A DNA stretch of 64,000 nucleotides from Marixanthotalea marina (GTDB lineage: Bacteria; Bacteroidota; Bacteroidia; Flavobacteriales; Flavobacteriaceae). Location: positions 62,001 to 126,000 of the forward strand of contig JAHLEH010000007.1 in NCBI GenBank assembly GCA_018883545.1. Direction: 5' to 3'. The position numbers and the translations under genes are program-made. The stretch's first letter is position 1. Every line of letters begins with the position of its first letter. Positions 27,262 to 34,760 of the stretch are shown here, in pieces. A model generated the notes under the pieces. That model did not search any database. It had not been told where the DNA came from and saw only the letters and a list, made by a program, of their open reading frames with translations.

Positions 27262-28386
27262 TTATTTGATTATTTCTATGATTTCAACTTCAAACACAAG
27301 GTTTGTTCTTGGGGGGATGCCTTGGTGTTGAGATTCACCATAACCTAAATGATATGGTATGAAAAGCGTTGCTTTATCTCCTACATTAAGTTGCTTTAAA
27401 CCTTCCTTAAAGCCAGGTATCATTTGGGCATCAGGGCCTACTTCGGCTTCATAAGGTACATAAGCGTTGGCGGCTTTTTGTCTTTCGTTAACTTTGTCAT
27501 GAGTTTCGGCAGTTTCTAGCTTACTTGTGGCTATGAGTGTTCCATCCTCAAAAAACACAGCGTAATCGGTTAGTACTCTATCGGTTTCTTTAATTTTTTC
27601 ACCACTGCCTTTTTCTGTAATGGTGTATTCCAAGCCAGAAGGTAACATTATTGCATTTTCTCTTTGTGCATTGAATTTTTCTTGGTTTGCTTTTAAAATG
27701 GCAGCCGCTTTTTCTGCTTTTTCCTTTTCTAAACGTTCTGCCTCAATAAAATGGTTTTTAAATACAGTGGGGGCATCAAAAGATTTTGCTTTAGCTCCTT
27801 TTTTTATAATATTTAATTCTTCTATAACAACATCTGTTAGCGGTTTGTTTTTGGCATCTGTTTTAACACTGGATATAGCTTCCAATACATTTTGGCCGAG
27901 TACAAGTTTACCAAAAACGGTATGTACATTGTTTAAGTGGGGTGTAGGTCTTTCAATAATAAAAAATTGACTACCGTTGGTGTTAGGTCCAGAATTGGCC
28001 ATTGAAAGAATACCTAAAGTATCGTGTTTTAATTCGGGAATGAATTCATCGTTGAACCTATAACCAGGGTTTCCAAAACCAGTTCCTAAAGGATCGCCTC
28101 CCTGAATCATAAAGTTGTCCATAACCCGATGGAATATAAGTCCGTTGTAAAATTTTTTGTCTTTGTAGGCTTCGTCAACCAAGGTGTTTGAACCTTCGGC
28201 AAGTGATACAAAATTAGCTACGGTTGTTGGAACTTTGTCGTAATATAACTTGGCAACCATAATACCTTTGCTGGTTATAAATTCAGCATACATACCGTCC
28301 TCCAAATCTGGATATTGAGCCTTGCAGGAGGTTAGCCCTATAACAACAATTAAAAGTAAGGATAAGGGACTTTTTAAAATGTTCAT
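27262..28386 (-). CDS. cyclophilin-FKBP fusion peptidyl-prolyl isomerase lipoprotein
   Basis: A 374-residue lipoprotein (lipobox GLTSCKAQ) joining two unrelated proline-isomerase folds. Residues about 30-195 are a cyclophilin (FYNGLIFHRVMDNFMIQGGD; SMANSGPNTNGSQFFI; LNNVHTVFGKLV). A charged helix (about 212-240; EAERLEKEKAEKAAAILKAN) links it to a C-terminal FKBP domain (about 245-374; MIPGFKEGLKQLNVGDKATL; YGESQHQGIPPRTNLVFEVE). It would act on exported proteins in the periplasm or at the outer membrane. It lies 3 nt after gldI, itself an FKBP-type protein. Confidence 0.9.
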   Translation of the reverse strand: MNILKSPLSLLLIVVIGLTSCKAQYPDLEDGMYAEFITSKGIMVAKLYYDKVPTTVANFVSLAEGSNTLVDEAYKDKKFYNGLIFHRVMDNFMIQGGDPLGTGFGNPGYRFNDEFIPELKHDTLGILSMANSGPNTNGSQFFIIERPTPHLNNVHTVFGKLVLGQNVLEAISSVKTDAKNKPLTDVVIEELNIIKKGAKAKSFDAPTVFKNHFIEAERLEKEKAEKAAAILKANQEKFNAQRENAIMLPSGLEYTITEKGSGEKIKETDRVLTDYAVFFEDGTLIATSKLETAETHDKVNERQKAANAYVPYEAEVGPDAQMIPGFKEGLKQLNVGDKATLFIPYHLGYGESQHQGIPPRTNLVFEVEIIEIIK

Positions 28387-28389
28387 ATA

Positions 28390-28938
28390 TTAATTTGATT
28401 GATTTTCGGTAATGGAATGAACTGTTACCTCACATATTAAGGGAATGTTGGTGCCAATTTTATTTTGGTCGCCATAGTAACCATATGCTTTTTGGGATGG
28501 AAACAAAAAAGTAACGGTTTCACCGCTTTTCATAAGTTTTAAACCTTCCCTAAGTCCTGTAAATAATTCTTCCTTGTCCATGGCATAAGATCTGGCTTTT
28601 ATGTCTTCTTCGGAATATATTATAGAACCATTTAAAGCCTTCACCACATAATCAAAATTTACAATATCGCCAAAATCTGGTGTTTTTAATGAGTCGGTTT
28701 CTACTTTAATGTTGTAGTAATACCAAAAACCACTTTCTGAAGCAATATAATCTTTCTTTTCTTGTGCCATCAGCTTCTTTATGCTAGCTTCCTCTTTGGC
28801 GTTCAATTTTTTGTTCCGTTCAACTGAAACATCTATAAAAGAGCCTGTTTTTACCGAAACGGGTCTTCTGGCTTCAGGTGTTTTGCAACTGGCTAGAGAT
28901 ATTAGCAGTAACAGTGTAAAAATTAATAACTTATTCAT
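28390..28938 (-). CDS. gldI: gliding motility-associated FKBP-type lipoprotein GldI
   Basis: A 182-residue lipoprotein (lipobox LISLASCKTPE) with an FKBP-type isomerase domain (about 70-180; GFWYYYNIKVET, FDYVVKALNGSIIYSEEDI, GLREGLKLMKSGETVTFLFP and SQKAYGYYGDQ). In Flavobacterium johnsoniae GldI is needed for gliding and for the type IX secretion machinery, probably by helping envelope proteins fold. It overlaps nrnA by 8 nt and precedes the cyclophilin-FKBP gene. Identity rests on the domain, lipobox, length and context. Confidence 0.85.
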   Translation of the reverse strand: MNKLLIFTLLLLISLASCKTPEARRPVSVKTGSFIDVSVERNKKLNAKEEASIKKLMAQEKKDYIASESGFWYYYNIKVETDSLKTPDFGDIVNFDYVVKALNGSIIYSEEDIKARSYAMDKEELFTGLREGLKLMKSGETVTFLFPSQKAYGYYGDQNKIGTNIPLICEVTVHSITENQSN

Positions 28939-29950
28939 TGTTCAGGGCTTTGTTATACTTAGGCAATATACTAATAAATTTTTCAATTGTATCGCTTAAT
29001 GATAAGTCGCTTTTGCCACCAGCTGCATTTGTGTGTCCGCCACCATTAAAATGGGCTCTGGAAAATTCATTAACGGAAAACGCCCCTTTAGACCGCAATG
29101 ATATCTTTACAATGCCTTCTTGTTTGTCTTCTATGAAAATCGCAGAAAGTACCACATTATTTAAAGAAAGGCCGTAATTAACAACGCCTTCGGTATCTCC
29201 TTTTTTGTAATTATATTTATTGAGTTCTTCTTGCGACAAAACAATATAGGCTGTTCTAGATTCTGGAATGACTTTTAAATTATTAAGAGCACATCCTAAA
29301 AGCTGTAACCTCTCATAACTATTCGTGTCGTATATATTGTTGTGTATTTGGGCATTGTTTGCACCTTTTTCAATAAGATGAGCAATAACCTGGTGGGTTT
29401 TACTTGTTGTTGAAGGGAACCTAAACGAACCGGTATCGGTCATAATGCCTGTATACAAACAGGTTGCAATGTTTGAGTTTATATTTTTCAATTCGCCTAG
29501 TAGGTCTATAAAATCGTATACCATTTCGCAGGTAGAGCTCATATTTACATCTGAAAAGGTGTAAGTGGCATAACCGTCAGGTTTTTGGTGATGGTCTATC
29601 ATTATTTTTAAGCCATTACTTTCACCTAAAACAGTTTCCATATTGCCAGAGCGGTTCAGTGCATTGAAATCTAATGTAAAAATTATTTCAGCTTTTTGAA
29701 TGATGGCATTAGATTCCTTGGTTTGAGAATCGTGTTTTAAAATAACAGTTTCATCTGGCATCCATTTTAGAAAATCGGGATAGTCATTTGGCATGATTAC
29801 CGTTACTTTATGGTTGTATTTTTTGAGGAAATGGTACAACCCAAGTGAAGAACCAATAGCATCACCGTCTGGGTTTTTATGGGATACAATTACGATATCT
29901 TTTGGGGTAGATAATAATTGTTTTAGATGTTCTATGTTCTGCTTTGTCAT
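28931..29950 (-). CDS. nrnA: bifunctional oligoribonuclease / PAP phosphatase NrnA (DHH-DHHA1)
   Basis: A 339-residue cytoplasmic phosphoesterase that degrades nano-RNA and in many species 3'-phosphoadenosine 5'-phosphate. DHH-domain motifs: VSHKNPDGDAIGSSLG (20-35), FTLDFNALNRSG and MIDHHQKPDG; the DHHA1 end has HFNGGGHTNAAGGKSDLSL. Length is normal. It is the first gene of the five-gene minus-strand operon and probably has a minus-strand TATCTTCG box at 29957-29964. Confidence 0.93.
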   Translation of the reverse strand: MTKQNIEHLKQLLSTPKDIVIVSHKNPDGDAIGSSLGLYHFLKKYNHKVTVIMPNDYPDFLKWMPDETVILKHDSQTKESNAIIQKAEIIFTLDFNALNRSGNMETVLGESNGLKIMIDHHQKPDGYATYTFSDVNMSSTCEMVYDFIDLLGELKNINSNIATCLYTGIMTDTGSFRFPSTTSKTHQVIAHLIEKGANNAQIHNNIYDTNSYERLQLLGCALNNLKVIPESRTAYIVLSQEELNKYNYKKGDTEGVVNYGLSLNNVVLSAIFIEDKQEGIVKISLRSKGAFSVNEFSRAHFNGGGHTNAAGGKSDLSLSDTIEKFISILPKYNKALNNE

Positions 29951-29987
29951 AAGGAGCGAAGATACGATTTTTTAAAACAGCATACCC

Positions 29988-30017
29988 TTGCATTTGTTAA
30001 GAAATACGTTACTTTTG
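29988..30017 (+). promoter_or_regulatory. Bacteroidota-type promoter for ndk
   Basis: TTG at 29988-29990, a 19-bp spacer and TACTTTTG at 30010-30017, an excellent match to the TTG/TAnnTTTG consensus. It predicts a leader of about 95 nt before the ndk ATG. Confidence 0.65.
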
Positions 30018-30117
30018 CACAGAAAATTATAAGAAGGTTCTCTTAAGGTATTAACAACTAATAGGTTTATGGGAACTATTAAAAACAGTTAAAACTGAAT
30101 TAATTTAACATAAAAAC

Positions 30118-30537
30118 ATGGCAACAAACAAAACATTTACCATGATAAAGCCAGATGCTGTTGAAAACGGACATATTGGCGCAATATTAGAAAAAATTTC
30201 AGCTTCTGGTTTTAGAATCGTAGCCATGAAACTAACCCAGATGACAAAGGCCGATGCCCAAACGTTTTACGCCATACACAAAGAGCGTCCGTTTTTTCCA
30301 GAATTGGTAGAATATATGACTCGAGGACCTATTGTTGCCGCTATTTTAGAGAAAGATAATGCTGTTGAAGATTTTAGAACCCTTATAGGTGCTACAAATC
30401 CTGATGATGCAGCCGAAGGGACTATACGTAAAATGTATGCGACATCACTAGGTGAAAATGCAATTCATGGCAGTGATAGTGATGAAAATGCAGCTATTGA
30501 AGGTGCCTTTCATTTCTCAGGCAGGGAAATGTTTTAA
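30118..30537 (+). CDS. ndk: nucleoside diphosphate kinase
   Basis: A 139-residue enzyme that moves the gamma-phosphate between nucleoside di- and triphosphates through a phosphohistidine. The N-terminus [16 protein letters not shown] is diagnostic, and the active-site His is in [12 protein letters not shown]. The length and the compact bacterial form are typical. It has its own promoter and terminator and is divergent from nrnA. Confidence 0.97.
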   Translation: MATNKTFTMIKPDAVENGHIGAILEKISASGFRIVAMKLTQMTKADAQTFYAIHKERPFFPELVEYMTRGPIVAAILEKDNAVEDFRTLIGATNPDDAAEGTIRKMYATSLGENAIHGSDSDENAAIEGAFHFSGREMF

Positions 30538-30561
30538 GTTAAAAAGCATTTATAAAAAATT

Positions 30562-30588
30562 AAATCCCGCATTTGCGGGATTTTTTGT
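30562..30588 (+). terminator. intrinsic terminator of ndk
   Basis: Hairpin aatcccgcatttgcgggatt followed by a T run, 25 nt past the ndk stop codon. Confidence 0.9.
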
Positions 30589-30614
30589 CTTAAAAAAATT
30601 AAAAAGAGTATATA

Positions 30615-30806
30615 TTAAATTACTTTTACATTTACTGCGTTTAATCCTTTTTTTCCTTCTTTAAGTTCAAATTCAACGACATCGCCTTCGCGAACTTCGT
30701 CTATTAAACCTGTTACGTGAACAAAATGTTCTTTTTTTGAACCTTCTTCAATTATAAATCCAAAACCTTTGGCGTCGTTGAAGAATTTTACAGTTCCTTT
30801 ACTCAT
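30615..30806 (-). CDS. cold-shock domain protein (CspA family), copy 1
   Basis: A 63-residue single cold-shock domain that binds single-stranded RNA or DNA. RNP1 is KGFGFI and RNP2 is HFVHVTGL; the C-terminus KKGLNAVNVKVI is family-typical. It is nearly identical to the adjacent copy at 30949-31140, differing at only a few positions (for example Ala versus Ser after ND, and Ile versus Thr in FI[I/T]EE). A leader of at least 90 nt separates it from the upstream copy's terminator, so it may have its own promoter (a TACCTTTA-like box near 30836). Confidence 0.93.
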   Translation of the reverse strand: MSKGTVKFFNDAKGFGFIIEEGSKKEHFVHVTGLIDEVREGDVVEFELKEGKKGLNAVNVKVI

Positions 30807-30896
30807 ACTTAAATTGTTAATAATTAATGTTATAAAGGTAATAGTAAAATAGTTTCAAAAAAATTTTTTGAAGAATATTTTTAATATACAAATAAA

Positions 30897-30924
30897 AAAA
30901 GTCTATCAATGTTGATAGACTTTT
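30897..30924 (-). terminator. terminator between the two cold-shock genes
   Basis: Stem aaaagtctatcaa / ttgatagactttt with a 2-nt centre, 24 nt past the end of the second cold-shock gene. It suggests the two copies are separate transcripts. Confidence 0.8.
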
Positions 30925-30948
30925 AATTGTAAATTGTTAAAGTATATA

Positions 30949-31140
30949 TTAGATTACTTTTACGTTTACGGCGTTTAATCCTTTTCTACCTTCTTGTAGA
31001 TCGAATTCTACAACATCACCTTCACGAATTTCATCGATTAGTCCTGAAATGTGTACGAAATGTTCTTTGTTGTTGTCCTCTTCAGTTATGAATCCAAAAC
31101 CTTTAGAATCATTGAAGAATTTTACGGTACCTTTACTCAT
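30949..31140 (-). CDS. cold-shock domain protein (CspA family), copy 2
   Basis: A 63-residue cold-shock domain protein with RNP1 (KGFGFI) and RNP2 (HFVHISGL). It is a tandem paralogue of the gene at 30615-30806; synonymous and non-synonymous differences are spread along the sequence, so this is an old duplication rather than an assembly artefact. A minus-strand -7 box TACCTTTG lies at 31167-31174, giving a short leader of about 20-25 nt. Confidence 0.93.
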   Translation of the reverse strand: MSKGTVKFFNDSKGFGFITEEDNNKEHFVHISGLIDEIREGDVVEFDLQEGRKGLNAVNVKVI

Positions 31141-31241
31141 TGTATTAAAAATAAAAAATTAAGTGTCAAAGGTAGTATTATAATTTGGAATACCTAGTTA
31201 TTTTCAATTTTATATTTTTTTATTTAAGTTGTTGGTTTTCA

Positions 31242-31538
31242 TTAACGTAGAATTAACTTTTTAATAACCTCACTGCCAAGTTCTTCATTAAGCATGTTAA
31301 TTATTTTTTCTTTTCCGTAGCTTAATTCTTCTCTTAGCACGCTAGAGCTTAGTTGTACATATAATGTGTCCCGTTCCAATTTAACAGCTGTGGTATAGTT
31401 GTTAACACCATTACCCATTAATTTTGTCCAAGCTTCGGCAGCATTTACCTTGTTTAAACCTTTTTCTAATTTGTTTGTTTCAACAAATTCTTTGAGGGCG
31501 TCTGCTATACTGATATGTTCGTTGTGGCGTTTTGGCAT
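31242..31538 (-). CDS. DUF721 / DciA-like protein
   Basis: A 98-residue DUF721 protein. The core AAEAWTKLMGNGVNNYTTAV followed by KLERDTLYVQLSSSVLREEL is the conserved fold seen in DciA, which assists replicative helicase loading in bacteria lacking DnaC. The family link is solid; the DciA function in this organism is inferred. It lies 16 nt behind recF in the same orientation, a conserved Bacteroidota arrangement linking two replication and repair proteins. Confidence 0.85.
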   Translation of the reverse strand: MPKRHNEHISIADALKEFVETNKLEKGLNKVNAAEAWTKLMGNGVNNYTTAVKLERDTLYVQLSSSVLREELSYGKEKIINMLNEELGSEVIKKLILR

Positions 31539-31554
31539 AAATTAAAGGTAATAA

Positions 31555-32634
31555 TTATAACTTAAACATTTCATACGATTGGTGCACTTGTTTAATAACA
31601 TTTTCGGTGCGTTCAGGATGCGTATCACTTATAAATAACTGTCCAAAATTTTCGTTATCAACCAGCTTAATGATTTGTGCTACGCGGTTTTCATCCAATT
31701 TGTCAAAAATATCATCCAATAACAAAATTGGGTTTACACCGCTTTGTTTTTTTATAAAATCAAACTGTGCCAATTTCAAGGCGATTAAAAACGATTTCTG
31801 CTGTCCTTGGCTACCAAACTTTTTAATAGGGTGTTCTTCAATATTAAAACTCAAATCATCTTTATGGATGCCCACACTGGTATATTGTAAAGCTTTGTCT
31901 TTGTTTATATTGTACTCAAGAAGCGTTTTAAGGTTATCTTTAAATAGATCACTTTCGTAAACTAATTCAACGATTTCTTTTCCGTTACTTATGGCTTCAT
32001 ATCGTGACTTAAAAATAGGGATGAATTCCTTTAAAAAGGCATTGCGTTTTTCAAAAATGGAAGCTCCAAAATCGTTTAATTGGTCGTTGTAAACTGCTAT
32101 GGTGTCTTTGTTAAAGGTTTGGTTCAATGCGAAATATTTCAATAGGGCATTGCGTTGAGCCAGCACTTTGTTGTAGTTTATTAAATGGGTTAAATAGGTT
32201 TTGTCGCTTTGCGAAATCACACTGTCTATAAACTTTCTACGTGTATCGCTACCTTCAATTATTAAGTCCCTGTCGGCAGGAGAAATAATTACCAAGGGCA
32301 AAAAGCCTATATGGTCACTAAATTTATCGTAAGCTTTCCCGTTGCGTTTAATCACTTTTTTTTGTCCGCGTTTCACGCTCACGGCAATTTTTTCGGTTTT
32401 GTTGTCTTTAAGGTAATCACCATTAACTACAAAAAAGTCTTCATCGTGCTTTATATTCTGCGTGGCGACTGGATTAAAATAACTTTTGCCGAAAGATAAG
32501 TGGTAAATGGCATCTAAAACGTTGGTTTTGCCAATTCCATTATTACCAACAATGCAATTTATTTTATCATTGAAAATAAACGACTTGCTGTCAAAATTTT
32601 TATAATTAATAAGCGAAAGTGATTTTAAAATCAT
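31555..32634 (-). CDS. recF: DNA replication and repair protein RecF
   Basis: A 359-residue SMC-like ATPase that acts in gap repair with RecO and RecR. The Walker A is GNNGIGKTN (29-37), the ABC signature region is [24 protein letters not shown] with [14 protein letters not shown] visible, and the Walker B is [15 protein letters not shown]. Length is normal. It is the first gene of a two-gene unit with the DciA-like gene, divergent from the TPR-protein gene across 133 nt. Confidence 0.95.
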   Translation of the reverse strand: MILKSLSLINYKNFDSKSFIFNDKINCIVGNNGIGKTNVLDAIYHLSFGKSYFNPVATQNIKHDEDFFVVNGDYLKDNKTEKIAVSVKRGQKKVIKRNGKAYDKFSDHIGFLPLVIISPADRDLIIEGSDTRRKFIDSVISQSDKTYLTHLINYNKVLAQRNALLKYFALNQTFNKDTIAVYNDQLNDFGASIFEKRNAFLKEFIPIFKSRYEAISNGKEIVELVYESDLFKDNLKTLLEYNINKDKALQYTSVGIHKDDLSFNIEEHPIKKFGSQGQQKSFLIALKLAQFDFIKKQSGVNPILLLDDIFDKLDENRVAQIIKLVDNENFGQLFISDTHPERTENVIKQVHQSYEMFKL

Positions 32635-32767
32635 ATAAAAAGCAACTTATAGGGTAAATGGAGTGCAAACTCGTAAAAAGAACTGCAAATTATTGAAAAA
32701 TATCAAATAAATACCCTTTTAGTTATGAAGAAAAATTATATTTTTGCGGCGCATTAAAATACAATAC

Positions 32768-33547
32768 ATGGCAACTTATAATAAAAGAGGATATAAACCA
32801 AAAACAAAGGTAGAAAAAGAACATAATATAGAAGAAGGCTCTACAACTGCTGAAGTTTTTAACACATTAGACGAAACAGCTTCAAAAACCGAAGCGTTTG
32901 TAGAAAAAAACCAGAAGTATATTTTTATTATCATTGCAGCAATTGCTGTGGTTGTTTTGGGTTATTTAGGCTACAATGAATTTATAGCCAAGCCAAAGCA
33001 ACAAGAGGCCATGAACGAAATGTTCCAAGCCCAAAAGTATTTTAATGATGCTGTAAATGCTACCGACATTAATGATAAAAGTTCGCTTTTTAATCAAGCA
33101 CTGCAAGGTGGGGGAGGAAAATATGGTATGTTGGATATCATTAATGAATACAGTGGTACTCCGGCAGCTAACTTGGCAAACTACTATGCGGGTACAGCAT
33201 ACTTACAATTAAAAGATTACAAAAATGCAGTAGAGCACTTGAGTAATTTTAAGAGTGATGACGAAATATTGGCACCGTTGGCAAAAGGTAATATTGGCGA
33301 TGCGTTCGTGCAGTTGAACCAACCAGAAGACGCATTGGATTACTATGAGCAAGCAGCCCAACTTCGCGATAACGAATATACCACACCAATGTATTTATAT
33401 AAAGCCGGTGTTATAGCATTAGATTTGGGAGATGCAGATAAGGCTTTAACTTATTTCCAAAGAATAAAAGAAGATTATCCGGATGCTACCGAAGCGTCTA
33501 CTATAGATGTATTTATAGGAAAAGCACAAGTGTTGGCAAATAAATAG
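32768..33547 (+). CDS. membrane-anchored tetratricopeptide repeat protein
   Basis: A 259-residue protein from ATG 32768 (MATYNKRGYKPKTKVEKEHN); an earlier TTG in frame overlaps the promoter (TATTTTTG at 32739-32746) and is rejected. A basic/acidic N-terminal tail is followed by one transmembrane helix (about 49-70; IFIIIAAIAVVVLGYLGYNE), then TPR units (NLANYYAGTAYLQLKDYKNA; GNIGDAFVQLNQPEDALDYY; AGVIALDLGDADKALTYFQR). It resembles the YfgM-type envelope scaffold and is a plausible chaperone-network protein. It is 1 nt before ribH. Confidence 0.82.
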   Translation: MATYNKRGYKPKTKVEKEHNIEEGSTTAEVFNTLDETASKTEAFVEKNQKYIFIIIAAIAVVVLGYLGYNEFIAKPKQQEAMNEMFQAQKYFNDAVNATDINDKSSLFNQALQGGGGKYGMLDIINEYSGTPAANLANYYAGTAYLQLKDYKNAVEHLSNFKSDDEILAPLAKGNIGDAFVQLNQPEDALDYYEQAAQLRDNEYTTPMYLYKAGVIALDLGDADKALTYFQRIKEDYPDATEASTIDVFIGKAQVLANK

Positions 33548-33548
33548 T

Positions 33549-34034
33549 ATGGCAACAGAAAATAAAAATCTATCACATTACGATAAAGCAACAATCCCAA
33601 ATGCGAAGAACTTTCGATTTGGGATTGTTGTTTCTGAATGGAATGATACCATTACAGAGGCTTTGTATAAAGGAGCTTATGATGCCTTAATAGATAATGG
33701 GGTAGACCCAAATAATATTGTAAGGTGGGATGTGCCTGGTAGTTTTGAGCTAGTTTATGGCTGTAAAAAAATGCAGGAGCAAATGGTAAACGCTATTATA
33801 GCCATAGGCAGTGTTATTCAAGGGGAAACCAAGCATTTTGATTTTGTTTGCGAAGGTGTTACCCAAGGCATCAAAGATTTGAATGTGTTACACGAAACAC
33901 CCATTATTTTCTGTGTGCTTACAGATGATACCATGCAGCAGGCGATAGATCGTTCTGGAGGTAAACACGGTAACAAAGGCACCGAAGCCGCCATCGCAGC
34001 CATAAAAATGGCAGAACTTCGTAAGAATGCGTAG
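33549..34034 (+). CDS. ribH: 6,7-dimethyl-8-ribityllumazine synthase
   Basis: A 161-residue riboflavin-synthesis enzyme that condenses 5-amino-6-ribitylaminouracil with dihydroxybutanone phosphate. Motifs: FGIVVSEWNDTITEALYKGA at the start, VPGSFELVYGCKKM, GSVIQGETKHFDFVCEGVTQ with the catalytic His, and FCVLTDDTMQQAIDRSGGK. Length fits. It shares a transcript with the TPR gene (1-nt gap) and is followed by a repeat-bearing gap. Confidence 0.97.
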   Translation: MATENKNLSHYDKATIPNAKNFRFGIVVSEWNDTITEALYKGAYDALIDNGVDPNNIVRWDVPGSFELVYGCKKMQEQMVNAIIAIGSVIQGETKHFDFVCEGVTQGIKDLNVLHETPIIFCVLTDDTMQQAIDRSGGKHGNKGTEAAIAAIKMAELRKNA

Positions 34035-34043
34035 TTAAGTGCT

Positions 34044-34142
34044 AAAGTATCAAAGTTCCAAAGTATCAAAGCTTCAAAGTGTTTAAGGGTTGCAATATAC
34101 TCTGTAACTTTACAACTCAGTAACTCTGCTGCTTTGTAACTG
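34044..34142. repeat. short direct repeats downstream of ribH
   Basis: Two direct 16-mers, aaagtatcaaagttcc (34044-34059) and aaagtatcaaagcttc (34060-34075), then a third partial unit (aaagtgtt), followed by a looser series built on gtaact (ctctgtaactttacaactca, then gtaactctgctgctttgtaa). Tandem CAAAGT / GTAACT arrays of this type are common in flavobacterial intergenic DNA. No gene was found in 34035-34219 apart from these repeats and the promoter for the next gene (TACTTTTG, 34190-34197). Confidence 0.7.
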
Positions 34143-34219
34143 TTAACAATTTTTAGCAAATCCACCCTTACTTTCTGTTCATTTTTAAGTACTTTTGAGG
34201 GATAGCAATACATTGTATT

Positions 34220-34453
34220 TTGTTTAATAGGCGCGAGAATAGAACGTTCAACTATACACCTAGGTTTTCTGGAGAAAAGGATGCCGATGGGAAAAATGAA
34301 GATGCCGAAAAACCAGATTTTGTTTCAAAATGGAAAGCCAATAGCCATTTAGGCAAACGAAAGGTGAAAGGCGCTATGTCTATGCGTGTTCTCATTTTAA
34401 TCTTGGTATTATTATTGATTTGCATGTATGTATTAGAATCTAAATTCATGTAA
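34220..34453 (+). CDS. small single-span membrane protein with YTPR motif (paralogue 1)
   Basis: A 77-residue protein with a basic N-terminus (FNRRENRTFNYTPRFSGEKD), a charged middle and one C-terminal membrane helix (about 53-72; MRVLILILVLLLICMYVLES). The start is TTG at 34220, with no in-frame ATG upstream and a promoter box (TACTTTTG) ending at 34197. It is related to the next gene: both open with a [K/R]xF[N/S]YTPR[F/Y] motif and end with a membrane helix. Such proteins are sometimes mislabelled riboflavin synthase subunit beta because of ribH nearby. Function unknown. Confidence 0.65.
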   Translation: MFNRRENRTFNYTPRFSGEKDADGKNEDAEKPDFVSKWKANSHLGKRKVKGAMSMRVLILILVLLLICMYVLESKFM

Positions 34454-34469
34454 ACAAAACCGTAAAATT

Positions 34470-34757
34470 ATGGGACTTTTAAAATTACGTAAGAACAAGA
34501 AATTCAGTTATACACCTCGTTACTACAATAACAAAGGAGAGGGAAGTCCTTATGAAATTAAACATAAGTTTGATGATTATAGAAAAACGGTCGGCAATAA
34601 CTCAGGCCTAAAAACAAAATTTGTTAATGCTATTGATGATTATAAAAACAACCCAGACAAACAGGCCAACAGACGCATACTAATTATAGTGGGCATTTTA
34701 GTTCTTGTTTTCCTTTTTATCATCGATTTCGATTTATCTATTTTCTTTTCAAAGTAA
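34470..34757 (+). CDS. small single-span membrane protein with YTPR motif (paralogue 2)
   Basis: A 95-residue protein starting MGLLKLRKNKKFSYTPRYYN, polar to residue 70, then a C-terminal helix (about 71-90; ILIIVGILVLVFLFIIDFDL). It shares the KFSYTPRYY motif with its upstream neighbour and lies 16 nt from it and 3 nt before mutL, so all are probably co-transcribed. Function unknown; the conserved aromatic-Thr-Pro-Arg motif may be a binding site at the cytoplasmic face. Confidence 0.7.
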   Translation: MGLLKLRKNKKFSYTPRYYNNKGEGSPYEIKHKFDDYRKTVGNNSGLKTKFVNAIDDYKNNPDKQANRRILIIVGILVLVFLFIIDFDLSIFFSK

Positions 34758-34760
34758 TAC

